Positions 1 to 8,207 of a DNA stretch of 8,380 nucleotides are shown here, piece by piece; within the stretch, counting starts at the first letter, position 1, and the number at the start of each line of letters is the position of its first letter. The DNA lies in NCBI GenBank assembly GCA_038321235.1, contig JBBQEU010000131.1:1-8380 (forward strand), written 5' to 3'. The position numbers were made by a program, and so were the translations under genes. This DNA comes from Sva-07 sp038321235. GTDB lineage: Bacteria; Actinomycetota; Acidimicrobiia; Acidimicrobiales; Ilumatobacteraceae. The notes beneath the pieces were generated by a model. It did not search any database. It was not told the origin of the DNA and was given only the letters and a program-made list of their open reading frames with translations.

Positions 1-1
1 G

Positions 2-3160
<3,159 letters not shown>

Positions 3161-3183
3161 TCTCCGGATCCACGAGTACCAGC

Positions 3184-3229
3184 GAACGACCCGGGCCAGC
3201 GTGTCCGGGTCGTTCCGCGTCGTCCCTTC
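3184..3229 (+). terminator. Hairpin terminator after rpoC
   Basis: A perfect 11-bp inverted repeat, GAACGACCCGG at 3184-3194 and CCGGGTCGTTC at 3205-3215, encloses a 10-base loop. It begins 24 bases after the rpoC stop. The tail is pyrimidine-rich (about 3220-3231) rather than a clean T-run, which is common for high-GC actinobacterial terminators. It should end the rpoBC transcript before the minus-strand transporter gene. Confidence 0.75.
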
Positions 3230-3242
3230 TCTCGCGCCGCCC

Positions 3243-3263
3243 CTGCGGTGAGCGGTGAGTGGG
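3243..3263 (+). repeat. 21-bp direct repeat, copy 1 (GGTGAGC-type)
   Basis: A 21-base element from CTGCGG to GTGGG contains two GCGGTGA units. It recurs identically at 3305-3325. Its first 17 bases (3243-3259) are the exact reverse complement of 3363-3379 at the far end of the heptamer array, so the whole cluster can fold as one large stem. A stray single CTCACCG at 3280-3286 can also pair with 3253-3259. Confidence 0.85.
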
Positions 3264-3304
3264 GCCCCTGCACACAACTCTCACCGGAACGTGACCCTGA
3301 TCTT

Positions 3305-3325
3305 CTGCGGTGAGCGGTGAGTGGG
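3305..3325 (+). repeat. 21-bp direct repeat, copy 2, left arm of a perfect hairpin
   Basis: This is identical to 3243-3263. Bases 3307-3323 are the exact 17-bp reverse complement of 3333-3349, separated by a 9-base loop (3324-3332), making a very stable hairpin that reads into the CTCACCG array. It lies between the convergent rpoC and transporter genes, so it could act as a terminator or roadblock on either strand. That role is inferred. Confidence 0.85.
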
Positions 3326-3334
3326 AGGGTTGCA

Positions 3335-3376
3335 CTCACCGCTCACCGCTCACCGCTCACCGCTCACCGCTCACCG
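3335..3376 (+). repeat. Tandem heptamer array, six perfect CTCACCG units
   Basis: Six uninterrupted copies of CTCACCG (42 bases) are followed by a partial unit. On the minus strand this reads CGGTGAG and matches the units inside the two 21-bp repeats upstream. Perfect short tandem repeats like this are prone to slipped-strand copy-number change. The array lies outside any credible gene, 18 bases beyond the stop codon of the minus-strand transporter. Confidence 0.95.
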
Positions 3377-3394
3377 CAGTGCGGGCGGGCTGAT

Positions 3395-5005
3395 TCAGAT
3401 CAGGAGCTGCACGATGATCAGCTTGAGGATCATCGCAAGTGGGAACACCAGGGCGTAACCGGTGTCGATGCGCTCGTCGCCATCGGCTCGTTCGGCAGCA
3501 AACGCGAGCACGGCCGGCTGCGTCTGGATGCCGGCGATCATGCCAGCACCGTCGACCGGGTCACGACCGAGCACCCACAGCATGATCGATGCGAGCACGG
3601 CCGTCGCAGCGGTGACGAGCACGCCGGCGATCGCGAGTTGCAGGCCGAGGCGGGTCCCGGCGGCGTCGGCGAACGTGGCGCCGGAGCGGATCCCGACGCC
3701 GCCGAGGAACAGCAGCACACCGAGCTGACGGATGGTCAGGTTGGCGGCGTGCGGGATCTGCCAGGTGAACGGCCCGGTCCGTGAGATGGTGCCCAAGATC
3801 AGCGCCACGATCAGCGGACCGCCACCGACACCCAGCTCGATGCCACCACCACCGGGCAGCGGAATCGTCAACTGGGCGAGTAGGAGACCGAGAGCGAGTC
3901 CGGTCGCAAACCCGAGTGCATCGACCTCGCCGAGGCCGCGGTCGGAATCGCCGAGGGCTTCGGCGACATCGCCCATCCGCTCCGACGGCCCGACCACGCG
4001 CACCCGATCGCCGAGACGCAACACGAAGTCTCGGTCGACCAGGAGGTCGGCGTCGCCACGCCGCACCCGTGTGGCCATCGCGCCGAATCGCCCTTCGAGA
4101 TCGACCTCGCGCAGACGCGCTCCGGCGAGCTCGCGCTTCGACACCGAGATCCGACGGAAATCGAGCTTCTTGCGGTCGAGCGCCAGGTGGCGTTCGCTGC
4201 GGTGCCCGGCCCATTCGACGAACCGGTCGACCACATCGGCATCACCGATCACCGTGCACAGATCGCCGGGAGCCAGCCGTACGTCGTTGGTGGCGAGATC
4301 GACGTCGCCGTCGTGCTCGACGCGCGAGAACGCGAGGTGTTCACCTTCCCACGATCGGAGTTCGCCGAGCGCGGGAAGATCGTTGCGACTCACGATCACG
4401 GTGGCGCTCGTGACGTTGCCTGAGCGCGCTCTGGTCGGTGGCGACAGTCGGGCTTCTCGCCGCGACGGGTGGTTGAGGCGCCGCAACGTCAGCCCGGCGG
4501 CCACGATCATCGCCAGCACGCCGAGCGGGTAGGCGAGTGAGTAGCCGACGACCGGGTCGGTCACCTCGCCCGCAGCGATCTGGGGTGCGAGTTGCTCGAG
4601 AGCCGCCGACAGCGCTGGCGTATTGGTCTGCGAACCGGCGAACAGCCCGGCTCGGGCGCCGTCGTCGAAGTCGAACAACGCGCTCACGCCGGCCACGGTG
4701 AGCCCGATTGCAACGAGCAGGACGGTCACCGCCGCACCCACCTTGAGTCCGTCTTGGCGCAACCCACCGAAGAATGCCGGGCCCGACGCCAAACCGATGG
4801 TGTAGATGAACAGCGCCAGCCCGAACAGGGGAATGATCGCGGGGAGCTCGGCCAGGTCGGGCTCGATCGCCGAGATGGCCAGACCGGCGAACAATGCGGC
4901 CGCTGGCCCGAGGCCGATGCCACGGAAACGGACTCGGCCGACAGCTGCGCCGACGGCGACCACCACGAACAGTACGAGGAGCGGATCCGATGTCAACACT
5001 CCCAC
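3395..5005 (-). CDS. AspT/YidE-family (aspartate:alanine exchanger-like) transporter with two RCK_C domains
   Basis: This 536-residue inner-membrane protein has the layout of the AspT/YidE/YbjL family (TC 2.A.81): membrane half, two TrkA_C-like cytoplasmic domains, second membrane half. Hydrophobic segments lie near residues 8-23, 30-47, 54-72, 88-111 and 152-173, then 361-380, 390-407, 425-440, 451-479 and 516-536. The two halves are internal duplicates: GSQTNTPAL (124-132) matches AGIQTQPAVL (491-500), and GYSLAYPLGVLAMI (154-167) matches GYALVFPLAMILKL (516-529). RCK_C 1 spans about 198-266 and RCK_C 2 about 280-352. Their ligand is unknown. AspT itself swaps aspartate for alanine, but most relatives have no known substrate, so the substrate here is open. 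The GTG start at 5005 is the most upstream possible, because TAG lies in frame four codons before it; an AAAGGTGG Shine-Dalgarno sits 12 bases ahead. The gene is antiparallel to rpoC and rpsL and splits their usual adjacency. Confidence 0.9.
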   Translation of the reverse strand: MGVLTSDPLLVLFVVVAVGAAVGRVRFRGIGLGPAAALFAGLAISAIEPDLAELPAIIPLFGLALFIYTIGLASGPAFFGGLRQDGLKVGAAVTVLLVAIGLTVAGVSALFDFDDGARAGLFAGSQTNTPALSAALEQLAPQIAAGEVTDPVVGYSLAYPLGVLAMIVAAGLTLRRLNHPSRREARLSPPTRARSGNVTSATVIVSRNDLPALGELRSWEGEHLAFSRVEHDGDVDLATNDVRLAPGDLCTVIGDADVVDRFVEWAGHRSERHLALDRKKLDFRRISVSKRELAGARLREVDLEGRFGAMATRVRRGDADLLVDRDFVLRLGDRVRVVGPSERMGDVAEALGDSDRGLGEVDALGFATGLALGLLLAQLTIPLPGGGGIELGVGGGPLIVALILGTISRTGPFTWQIPHAANLTIRQLGVLLFLGGVGIRSGATFADAAGTRLGLQLAIAGVLVTAATAVLASIMLWVLGRDPVDGAGMIAGIQTQPAVLAFAAERADGDERIDTGYALVFPLAMILKLIIVQLLI

Positions 5006-5017
5006 TGGCTCGGTCTA

Positions 5018-5025
5018 CCACCTTT
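5018..5025 (-). promoter_or_regulatory. Ribosome binding site of the transporter gene
   Basis: The minus strand reads AAAGGTGG, near-consensus Shine-Dalgarno, ending 12 bases before the GTG at 5005. The spacing is slightly long. The in-frame TAG between site and GTG rules out any earlier start. Confidence 0.6.
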
Positions 5026-5065
5026 GCGCCCGACCCATGCCCCACGGCTCATCGCTCGGGCACGG

Positions 5066-5094
5066 TTGCGCGTCGCAGGCGGCGACCGTAGCCT
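5066..5094 (+). promoter_or_regulatory. Candidate rpsL-rpsG promoter
   Basis: TTGCGC (5066-5071) and TAGCCT (5089-5094) are separated by exactly 17 bases. The -10 fits the actinobacterial TANNNT pattern; the -35 keeps only the TTG. Transcription would start near 5101, about 144 bases before the rpsL GTG. Promoter calls by eye in high-GC DNA are weak, but rpsL needs a promoter here because the upstream gene runs the other way. Confidence 0.4.
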
Positions 5095-5232
5095 TGCAGG
5101 GTCCTCTCATCGGGTCCGTCGCGAGACGCTCCCGGTGTACGGCGGGCGGGTCGCAGCCGCGATTTCGTCCAACACACCACATGTCGACGCCCGCTCTGCT
5201 TGATCGGGGCCTGCCGACACGACCGAACGAAC

Positions 5233-5236
5233 GAGG
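5233..5236 (+). promoter_or_regulatory. Ribosome binding site of rpsL
   Basis: GAGG lies 8 bases before the GTG at 5245. It supports that start rather than the upstream in-frame ATG at 5200, which would add 15 residues foreign to S12. Confidence 0.6.
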
Positions 5237-5244
5237 TTTCATTC

Positions 5245-5616
5245 GTGCCAACAATCCAACAGCTCGTCCGTCAAGGTCGCAGCTCGAAAGTCACCAAGAG
5301 CAAGACCCCGGCGCTCAAGGGTTCACCCCAGCGTCGCGGCGTCTGCACCCGGGTGTACACCACCACACCGAAGAAGCCGAACTCGGCACTTCGCAAGGTC
5401 GCCCGTGTCCGTCTGAACTCGGGTATCGAGGTCACCGCCTACATCCCCGGTGAGGGCCACAACCTGCAGGAGCACTCGATCGTGCTCGTGCGCGGCGGTC
5501 GTGTTCGTGACCTGCCCGGTGTGCGCTACAAGATCATCCGCGGAGCACTCGACGCCGTCGGCGTGAAGAACCGCAAGCAGTCCCGCAGTCGCTACGGCGC
5601 CAAGAAGGACAAGTGA
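5245..5616 (+). CDS. rpsL: 30S ribosomal protein S12
   Basis: S12 sits at the decoding centre of the small ribosomal subunit and governs accuracy of tRNA selection. The 123-residue product is full length for the family and starts at GTG with the standard N-terminus PTIQQLVRQGR. The core motifs are present: RRGVCTRVYTTTPKKPNS at 31-48 with Lys43 (the classic streptomycin-resistance position), PGEGHNLQEHS at 68-78, and DLPGVRY at 89-95 with Asp89, the residue methylthiolated by RimO in bacteria that have it. The basic tail is SRSRYGAKKDK. Position 88 is Arg instead of the usual Lys (GGRVRDLPG rather than GGRVKDLPG); Lys-to-Arg at this site is a known streptomycin-resistance change. It is the first gene of a two-gene unit with rpsG, six bases downstream. 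Confidence 0.98.
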   Translation: MPTIQQLVRQGRSSKVTKSKTPALKGSPQRRGVCTRVYTTTPKKPNSALRKVARVRLNSGIEVTAYIPGEGHNLQEHSIVLVRGGRVRDLPGVRYKIIRGALDAVGVKNRKQSRSRYGAKKDK

Positions 5617-5622
5617 CCCGAG

Positions 5623-6099
5623 ATGCCACGTAAAGGTCCTGCTCCCCGCCGCGAACTCGTCGCGGATCCCATCCACAAGTCCCAGCTCGTCACGCAGATC
5701 ACCAACAAGGTGATGTTGCACGGCAAGCGCACCGTCGCCGAGAAGATCGTCTACGACGCAATGGAGATCATCCAGAGCCGCCTCGAAGGCGACGACGTGG
5801 CGATCGACACCGTCAAGCGTGCGATCGAGAACGTCAAGCCGCCGCTCGAGGTGCGCAGCCGCCGCGTCGGTGGTGCCACCTATCAGGTGCCGGTCGAGGT
5901 TCGTCCTCGTCGTGCCACCACGCTGGCGATCCGTTGGACGGTCGACTACGCCCGCAACCGTCGTGAGAAGACGATGGCCGAGTGCCTCGCCAACGAACTG
6001 ATGGACGCCGCCAACGGATTGGGCGCCGCGATGAAGAAGCGCGACGACATCCAGAAGATGGCCGACTCGAACAAGGCGTTCGCCCACTATCGCTGGTGA
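5623..6099 (+). CDS. rpsG: 30S ribosomal protein S7
   Basis: S7 nucleates assembly of the 30S head by binding 16S rRNA and lines the E site. The 158-residue product is about the normal size (about 156). It begins MPRKGPAPRR, has the conserved SRRVGGATYQVPVEVRP segment (79-95) containing the beta-hairpin region, and ends KAFAHYRW as full-length bacterial S7 does. The ATG lies only six bases after the rpsL stop. The nearest Shine-Dalgarno-like sequence, AAGGA at 5605-5609 inside the rpsL end, is 13 bases away, so translational coupling to rpsL is likely. In E. coli, S7 represses its own operon at the rpsL-rpsG junction; nothing visible here proves or excludes that. Unlike the usual order, fusA does not follow directly: a strong terminator closes the unit. 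Confidence 0.98.
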   Translation: MPRKGPAPRRELVADPIHKSQLVTQITNKVMLHGKRTVAEKIVYDAMEIIQSRLEGDDVAIDTVKRAIENVKPPLEVRSRRVGGATYQVPVEVRPRRATTLAIRWTVDYARNRREKTMAECLANELMDAANGLGAAMKKRDDIQKMADSNKAFAHYRW

Positions 6100-6130
6100 T
6101 ATCTCGCCGGTGACGCGGCGATGGTGAGAT

Positions 6131-6147
6131 CACCGACGCTGTCGGTG
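6131..6147 (+). other. Small perfect hairpin after rpsG
   Basis: CACCGAC (6131-6137) and GTCGGTG (6141-6147) flank a 3-base loop. It has no T-run. It lies between the rpsG stop and the stronger terminator hairpin at 6162-6194 and may assist termination or protect the mRNA 3' end; that role is inferred. Confidence 0.45.
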
Positions 6148-6161
6148 GCGTACCGATTCGA

Positions 6162-6200
6162 ACGGAACCCGGGGCCACTGGCTCCGGGTTCCGTCGTTTT
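6162..6200 (+). terminator. Strong intrinsic-type terminator after rpsG
   Basis: A perfect 11-bp inverted repeat, ACGGAACCCGG (6162-6172) and CCGGGTTCCGT (6184-6194), extends inward by one G-T and three G-C pairs, giving a 15-bp stem with an ACT loop (6177-6179). It is followed by CGTTTT (6195-6200). This should end the rpsL-rpsG transcript and separate it from the CBS gene and from fusA. Confidence 0.85.
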
Positions 6201-6235
6201 CGAGACCTCGTGACCGTGGCTCTTCACAAATGCAC

Positions 6236-6241
6236 TACGGT
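6236..6241 (+). promoter_or_regulatory. Possible -10 element for the CBS-domain gene
   Basis: TACGGT fits TANNNT and lies just after the rpsG terminator, about 70 bases before the CBS start. No good -35 stands at 16-18 bases; the nearest resemblance, GTGACC at 6210-6215, gives a 20-base spacer. The gene needs its own promoter if the terminator works, which is the main reason to record this. Confidence 0.25.
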
Positions 6242-6296
6242 GGCCGTCTCGGGGGACGACGCAAGCCACGTGACCGCCCGGTGGTCACTCGATCGA

Positions 6297-6302
6297 GAGG
6301 AG
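6297..6302 (+). promoter_or_regulatory. Ribosome binding site deciding the CBS start
   Basis: GAGGAG is a consensus Shine-Dalgarno ending 6 bases before the ATG at 6309. It fixes this start over the in-frame GTG at 6210, which would add 33 residues without family resemblance. Confidence 0.85.
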
Positions 6303-6308
6303 AACTCG

Positions 6309-6743
6309 ATGCACGTCCACAACGTCATCAAGCTCAAGGGGACAGCGGTCGCCACGATCGCTCCCGACGCATCGCTCACCGATGCCACGGCGTCGCTGCG
6401 CGATCACGGTGTCGGAGCGCTCGTGGTGAGTCGCGACGGTCGCACGATCACCGGAATCATCTCCGAACGCGACGTGGTGCGCGCCCTGGCGGCCCATGGT
6501 GCCTCCACGCTCGGCCACGAGGTGTCGTCGGCGATGTCGACCACCGTCATGACGTGCCGCGGCGATGACACCATCGATCAGATGATGGCGATGATGACCG
6601 ACCGCCGGATCCGCCACCTCCCGGTCGTCGACGACAACGACGAACTGGCGGGGATCATCTCGATCGGCGATGTCGTCAAGGCGCGGGTCGGTCAGCTCGA
6701 ACACGAGAACAACCAACTGCACGACTACATCCAGGCTCGCTGA
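6309..6743 (+). CDS. Two-CBS-domain protein
   Basis: This 144-residue soluble protein consists of a CBS-domain pair (Bateman module) and little else. CBS 1 spans about residues 10-63 and CBS 2 about 75-126. Both carry the nucleotide-contact motif G-h-h-S-x-x-D: GIISERD at 49-55 and GIISIGD at 115-121, so adenine-nucleotide binding (AMP, ATP or related) is plausible. The C-terminal segment 122-144 (VVKARVGQLEHENNQLHDYI) looks like a short amphipathic helix, perhaps for dimer contacts. Stand-alone proteins of this type are widespread and their partner or target is usually unknown; I cannot assign a specific function. The Shine-Dalgarno is strong. The gene lies between the rpsG terminator and the convergent glutaminase gene, whose stop codon is only 18 bases beyond its own, with no terminator visible between them. 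Confidence 0.93.
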   Translation: MHVHNVIKLKGTAVATIAPDASLTDATASLRDHGVGALVVSRDGRTITGIISERDVVRALAAHGASTLGHEVSSAMSTTVMTCRGDDTIDQMMAMMTDRRIRHLPVVDDNDELAGIISIGDVVKARVGQLEHENNQLHDYIQAR

Positions 6744-6761
6744 GCGCGCAACGTCGTTCGA

Positions 6762-7976
6762 TCAGCCGAGATCGCCGTCGAGCACCACGTCGATACTGCG
6801 ATCGGCGAGGTGGCTCACGATTACTCGCAGGAGCTCGCCCGCCACAGTTCGCGCACGTGTCACCCCGGTCACGTCGAGCTGGATCCGACCGCTTCCGGCA
6901 GCGGCCGCTTCCAACATCAGGTCGATCACCGTCTCGGCAGAGATCAGGTCGAACTCCCCGCGCAGCACACCACTGGTGACATCGCCCTCGGTCGTCCACG
7001 ACACCACCGGCGAGCGGGGCTGGTCGGGGTGATCGAACACGTGCAGATCGAAGTCCTCCGACAGCGTTCGCAGTACTGCCGCACCGCGCACGCTGTTGCC
7101 CCACGAATCGAGACGCGGGCTGTACACCCCAACGCCGAACTGGGCAGGTTGCACGGCGACGATGCCGCCGCCGACCCCGCTCTTGGCAGGCAGGCCGACC
7201 CGAGCCATCCACTCGCCGCTGTGGTCGTACATGCCACAGGTGGCCATGATCGACAGCGTGAGCATGGCGGCTCGCTCGCCCATCACCCGGTGCTTCGTCA
7301 ACGGGTTCACTCCGCCGTTGGCCAAGGTCGCTCCCATCACGGCGAGGTCCTCGGTGGTGACCACCAGCGAACACTGGCGGAAGTAGACCTCGGTGGCGTC
7401 GTCGACCGACTGGCGCAGCAGGCCACTCGAACGTGCGAGGTGCGCCAACGCCCGGTTCCGGTCGCCGGTGGCGGTCTCCGAGGCGAACACGTCGTCGTCG
7501 ACGTGCAGCTCGCGGCCGGCGCACGAGGACAGGAAGGAGCGGACCCGCTCGAACCGGTCGTGCACGGTGGGGCCGTCGACGAGCGCAGCGGTCACGATCG
7601 CCCCAGCGTTGATCAGCGGGTTGTCGGGCCGACCGGTCTCGGGTTCGAGGCTGATCGCATTGAACGGCTCCCCACTCGGTTCGAAGCCGACGTGACGATG
7701 CACCTCGTCGAGCCCCAGCTCCGAGATCGCGAGCGCATAGACGAACGGCTTCGACACCGACTGGATCGTGAACGGTCGATCGGCGTCGCCGGCGCTGTGC
7801 ACTCGTCCGTGCACGCTGACGACCGACGCACCGAATCCGTCTGCGTCCACGTCGGCGAGTTCGGGGATGTAGGTCGCGACCGAGCCAGAAGTCGCGCTCC
7901 GATGCCGTTCGACGACCGACGCGAGCGCATCGCGAATGGGATCGGGATCGGCCCGAACGTCACGCCTGTCGGTCAT
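6762..7976 (-). CDS. glsA: Glutaminase with C-terminal STAS-like domain
   Basis: This enzyme hydrolyses L-glutamine to glutamate and ammonia. The 404-residue protein has a complete glutaminase domain (about 12-312) of the serine beta-lactamase-like fold: SVSK at 73-76 gives the catalytic Ser73 and Lys76; NPLINAGAI (119-127), ETATGDRN (167-174) with Glu167 and Asn174, Tyr198 in YFRQCS, Tyr250 in CGMYDHSGEW, and LPAKSGVGGGI (262-272) match the substrate-site residues of the family. After residue 320 a STAS-like domain follows (about 326-404), with LDVTGV (367-372) at the strand preceding the usual phospho-acceptor loop. The aligned loop reads RTVAG rather than DSSG, so phosphorylation like that of anti-sigma-factor antagonists is unlikely. 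Many glutaminases stop after the first domain (about 310 residues); some carry STAS plus a cyclic-nucleotide domain. The ATG at 7976 was chosen because it fits the family N-terminus; a GTG at 8087 is possible. It has no clear Shine-Dalgarno and may be nearly leaderless. Confidence 0.93.
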   Translation of the reverse strand: MTDRRDVRADPDPIRDALASVVERHRSATSGSVATYIPELADVDADGFGASVVSVHGRVHSAGDADRPFTIQSVSKPFVYALAISELGLDEVHRHVGFEPSGEPFNAISLEPETGRPDNPLINAGAIVTAALVDGPTVHDRFERVRSFLSSCAGRELHVDDDVFASETATGDRNRALAHLARSSGLLRQSVDDATEVYFRQCSLVVTTEDLAVMGATLANGGVNPLTKHRVMGERAAMLTLSIMATCGMYDHSGEWMARVGLPAKSGVGGGIVAVQPAQFGVGVYSPRLDSWGNSVRGAAVLRTLSEDFDLHVFDHPDQPRSPVVSWTTEGDVTSGVLRGEFDLISAETVIDLMLEAAAAGSGRIQLDVTGVTRARTVAGELLRVIVSHLADRSIDVVLDGDLG

Positions 7977-7984
7977 CGGGCCAC

Positions 7985-7990
7985 AACGTA
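7985..7990 (-). promoter_or_regulatory. Candidate -10 element giving a near-leaderless glutaminase mRNA
   Basis: The minus strand reads TACGTT (TANNNT), followed by 8 bases and then the ATG at 7976. Standard geometry puts the transcript start at about 7978, leaving a leader of about two bases. This fits the absence of a Shine-Dalgarno. No good -35 is visible at 17-18 bases upstream. Confidence 0.35.
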
Positions 7991-8122
7991 GCGGTGAACT
8001 GTTCGCGCTCGAGCCGGGCTCACCCGTCGCGATCTGGACGACCGATCGGAGACGGCTGTCGCCTTTCGGTGAGATCGGACGAAGCACCGATCACGTCCAG
8101 GTGGGGGCGCCGGAACGGCCGA

Positions 8123-8128
8123 TACACT
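8123..8128 (+). promoter_or_regulatory. Possible -10 element of fusA
   Basis: TACACT fits TANNNT and would start transcription near 8135, giving a leader of about 73 bases before the fusA ATG. The -35 region (about 8099-8105) is G-rich and does not resemble TTGACN, so this is only a candidate. Confidence 0.25.
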
Positions 8129-8207
8129 CGAACCTCGTGCTTGCGCCGACGTGCGCAGACACCACCCCCGCAGTTCGCCCCTTGACACGGAAGTGACGTA
8201 GTAGACG

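Larger units (their letters stand above)
5006..5244. other. Divergent intergenic region between transporter and rpsL
   Basis: These 239 bases lie between two divergent starts and contain no credible gene. They must hold the transporter promoter (minus) and the rpsL-rpsG promoter (plus). I see a plausible plus-strand promoter at 5066-5094 and a TACGGT (TANNNT) hexamer on the minus strand at 5085-5090 that overlaps it, but without a convincing -35. The rpsL leader downstream would be about 140 bases, and only short weak stems are visible in it (for example TCGC/GCGA near 5151-5162). Confidence 0.7.
7977..8207. other. Divergent intergenic region between glutaminase and fusA
   Basis: These 231 bases hold no credible gene. 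A fusA promoter must lie here, because the gene upstream of fusA runs the other way. The best -10 candidate on the plus strand is TACACT at 8123-8128, without a convincing -35. A perfect TTGACA occurs at 8182-8187, but no fitting -10 follows before the fusA start. The GGAAG at 8189-8193 is the only Shine-Dalgarno-like sequence for fusA, 14 bases from its ATG. Confidence 0.6.

Noticed and set aside
3243..3379. Heptamer cluster as a CRISPR array
   Set aside because: The units are 7 bases, contiguous, with no spacers, and no cas gene is nearby.
3317..3784. Plus-strand frame starting in the heptamer repeats and running into the transporter gene
   Set aside because: The repeats merely create a repetitive peptide free of stops, and the rest is antisense to the transporter.
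5101..5244. Structured riboswitch or ribosomal-protein-binding leader ahead of rpsL
   Set aside because: Only short, weak stems could be found by eye. A covariance search of this leader across relatives would be needed before any claim.
5006..5244. tRNA or small RNA gene in the intergenic gaps
   Set aside because: No tRNA-like arm pattern or GTTCRANNC T-loop signature was found here or in the gaps at 3161-3394, 6100-6308 and 7977-8207.
6744..6761. Terminator between the CBS and glutaminase genes
   Set aside because: The 18 bases contain no inverted repeat of useful length and no T-run.
6810..7991. Plus-strand open frame of about 393 codons over the glutaminase gene
   Set aside because: It is antisense to the glutaminase, whose catalytic motifs are all intact. 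The plus-frame translation has no family signature.
7977..8087. GTG at 8087 as the glutaminase start
   Set aside because: It would add 37 residues with no family resemblance. The ATG at 7976 fits the normal glutaminase N-terminus and has a plausible promoter at leaderless distance.
8182..8187. TTGACA as the -35 of a fusA promoter
   Set aside because: At 16-18 bases downstream the sequence is GACGAT, ACGATG or CGATGG, which overlaps the start codon and does not form a -10; transcription would begin inside fusA.
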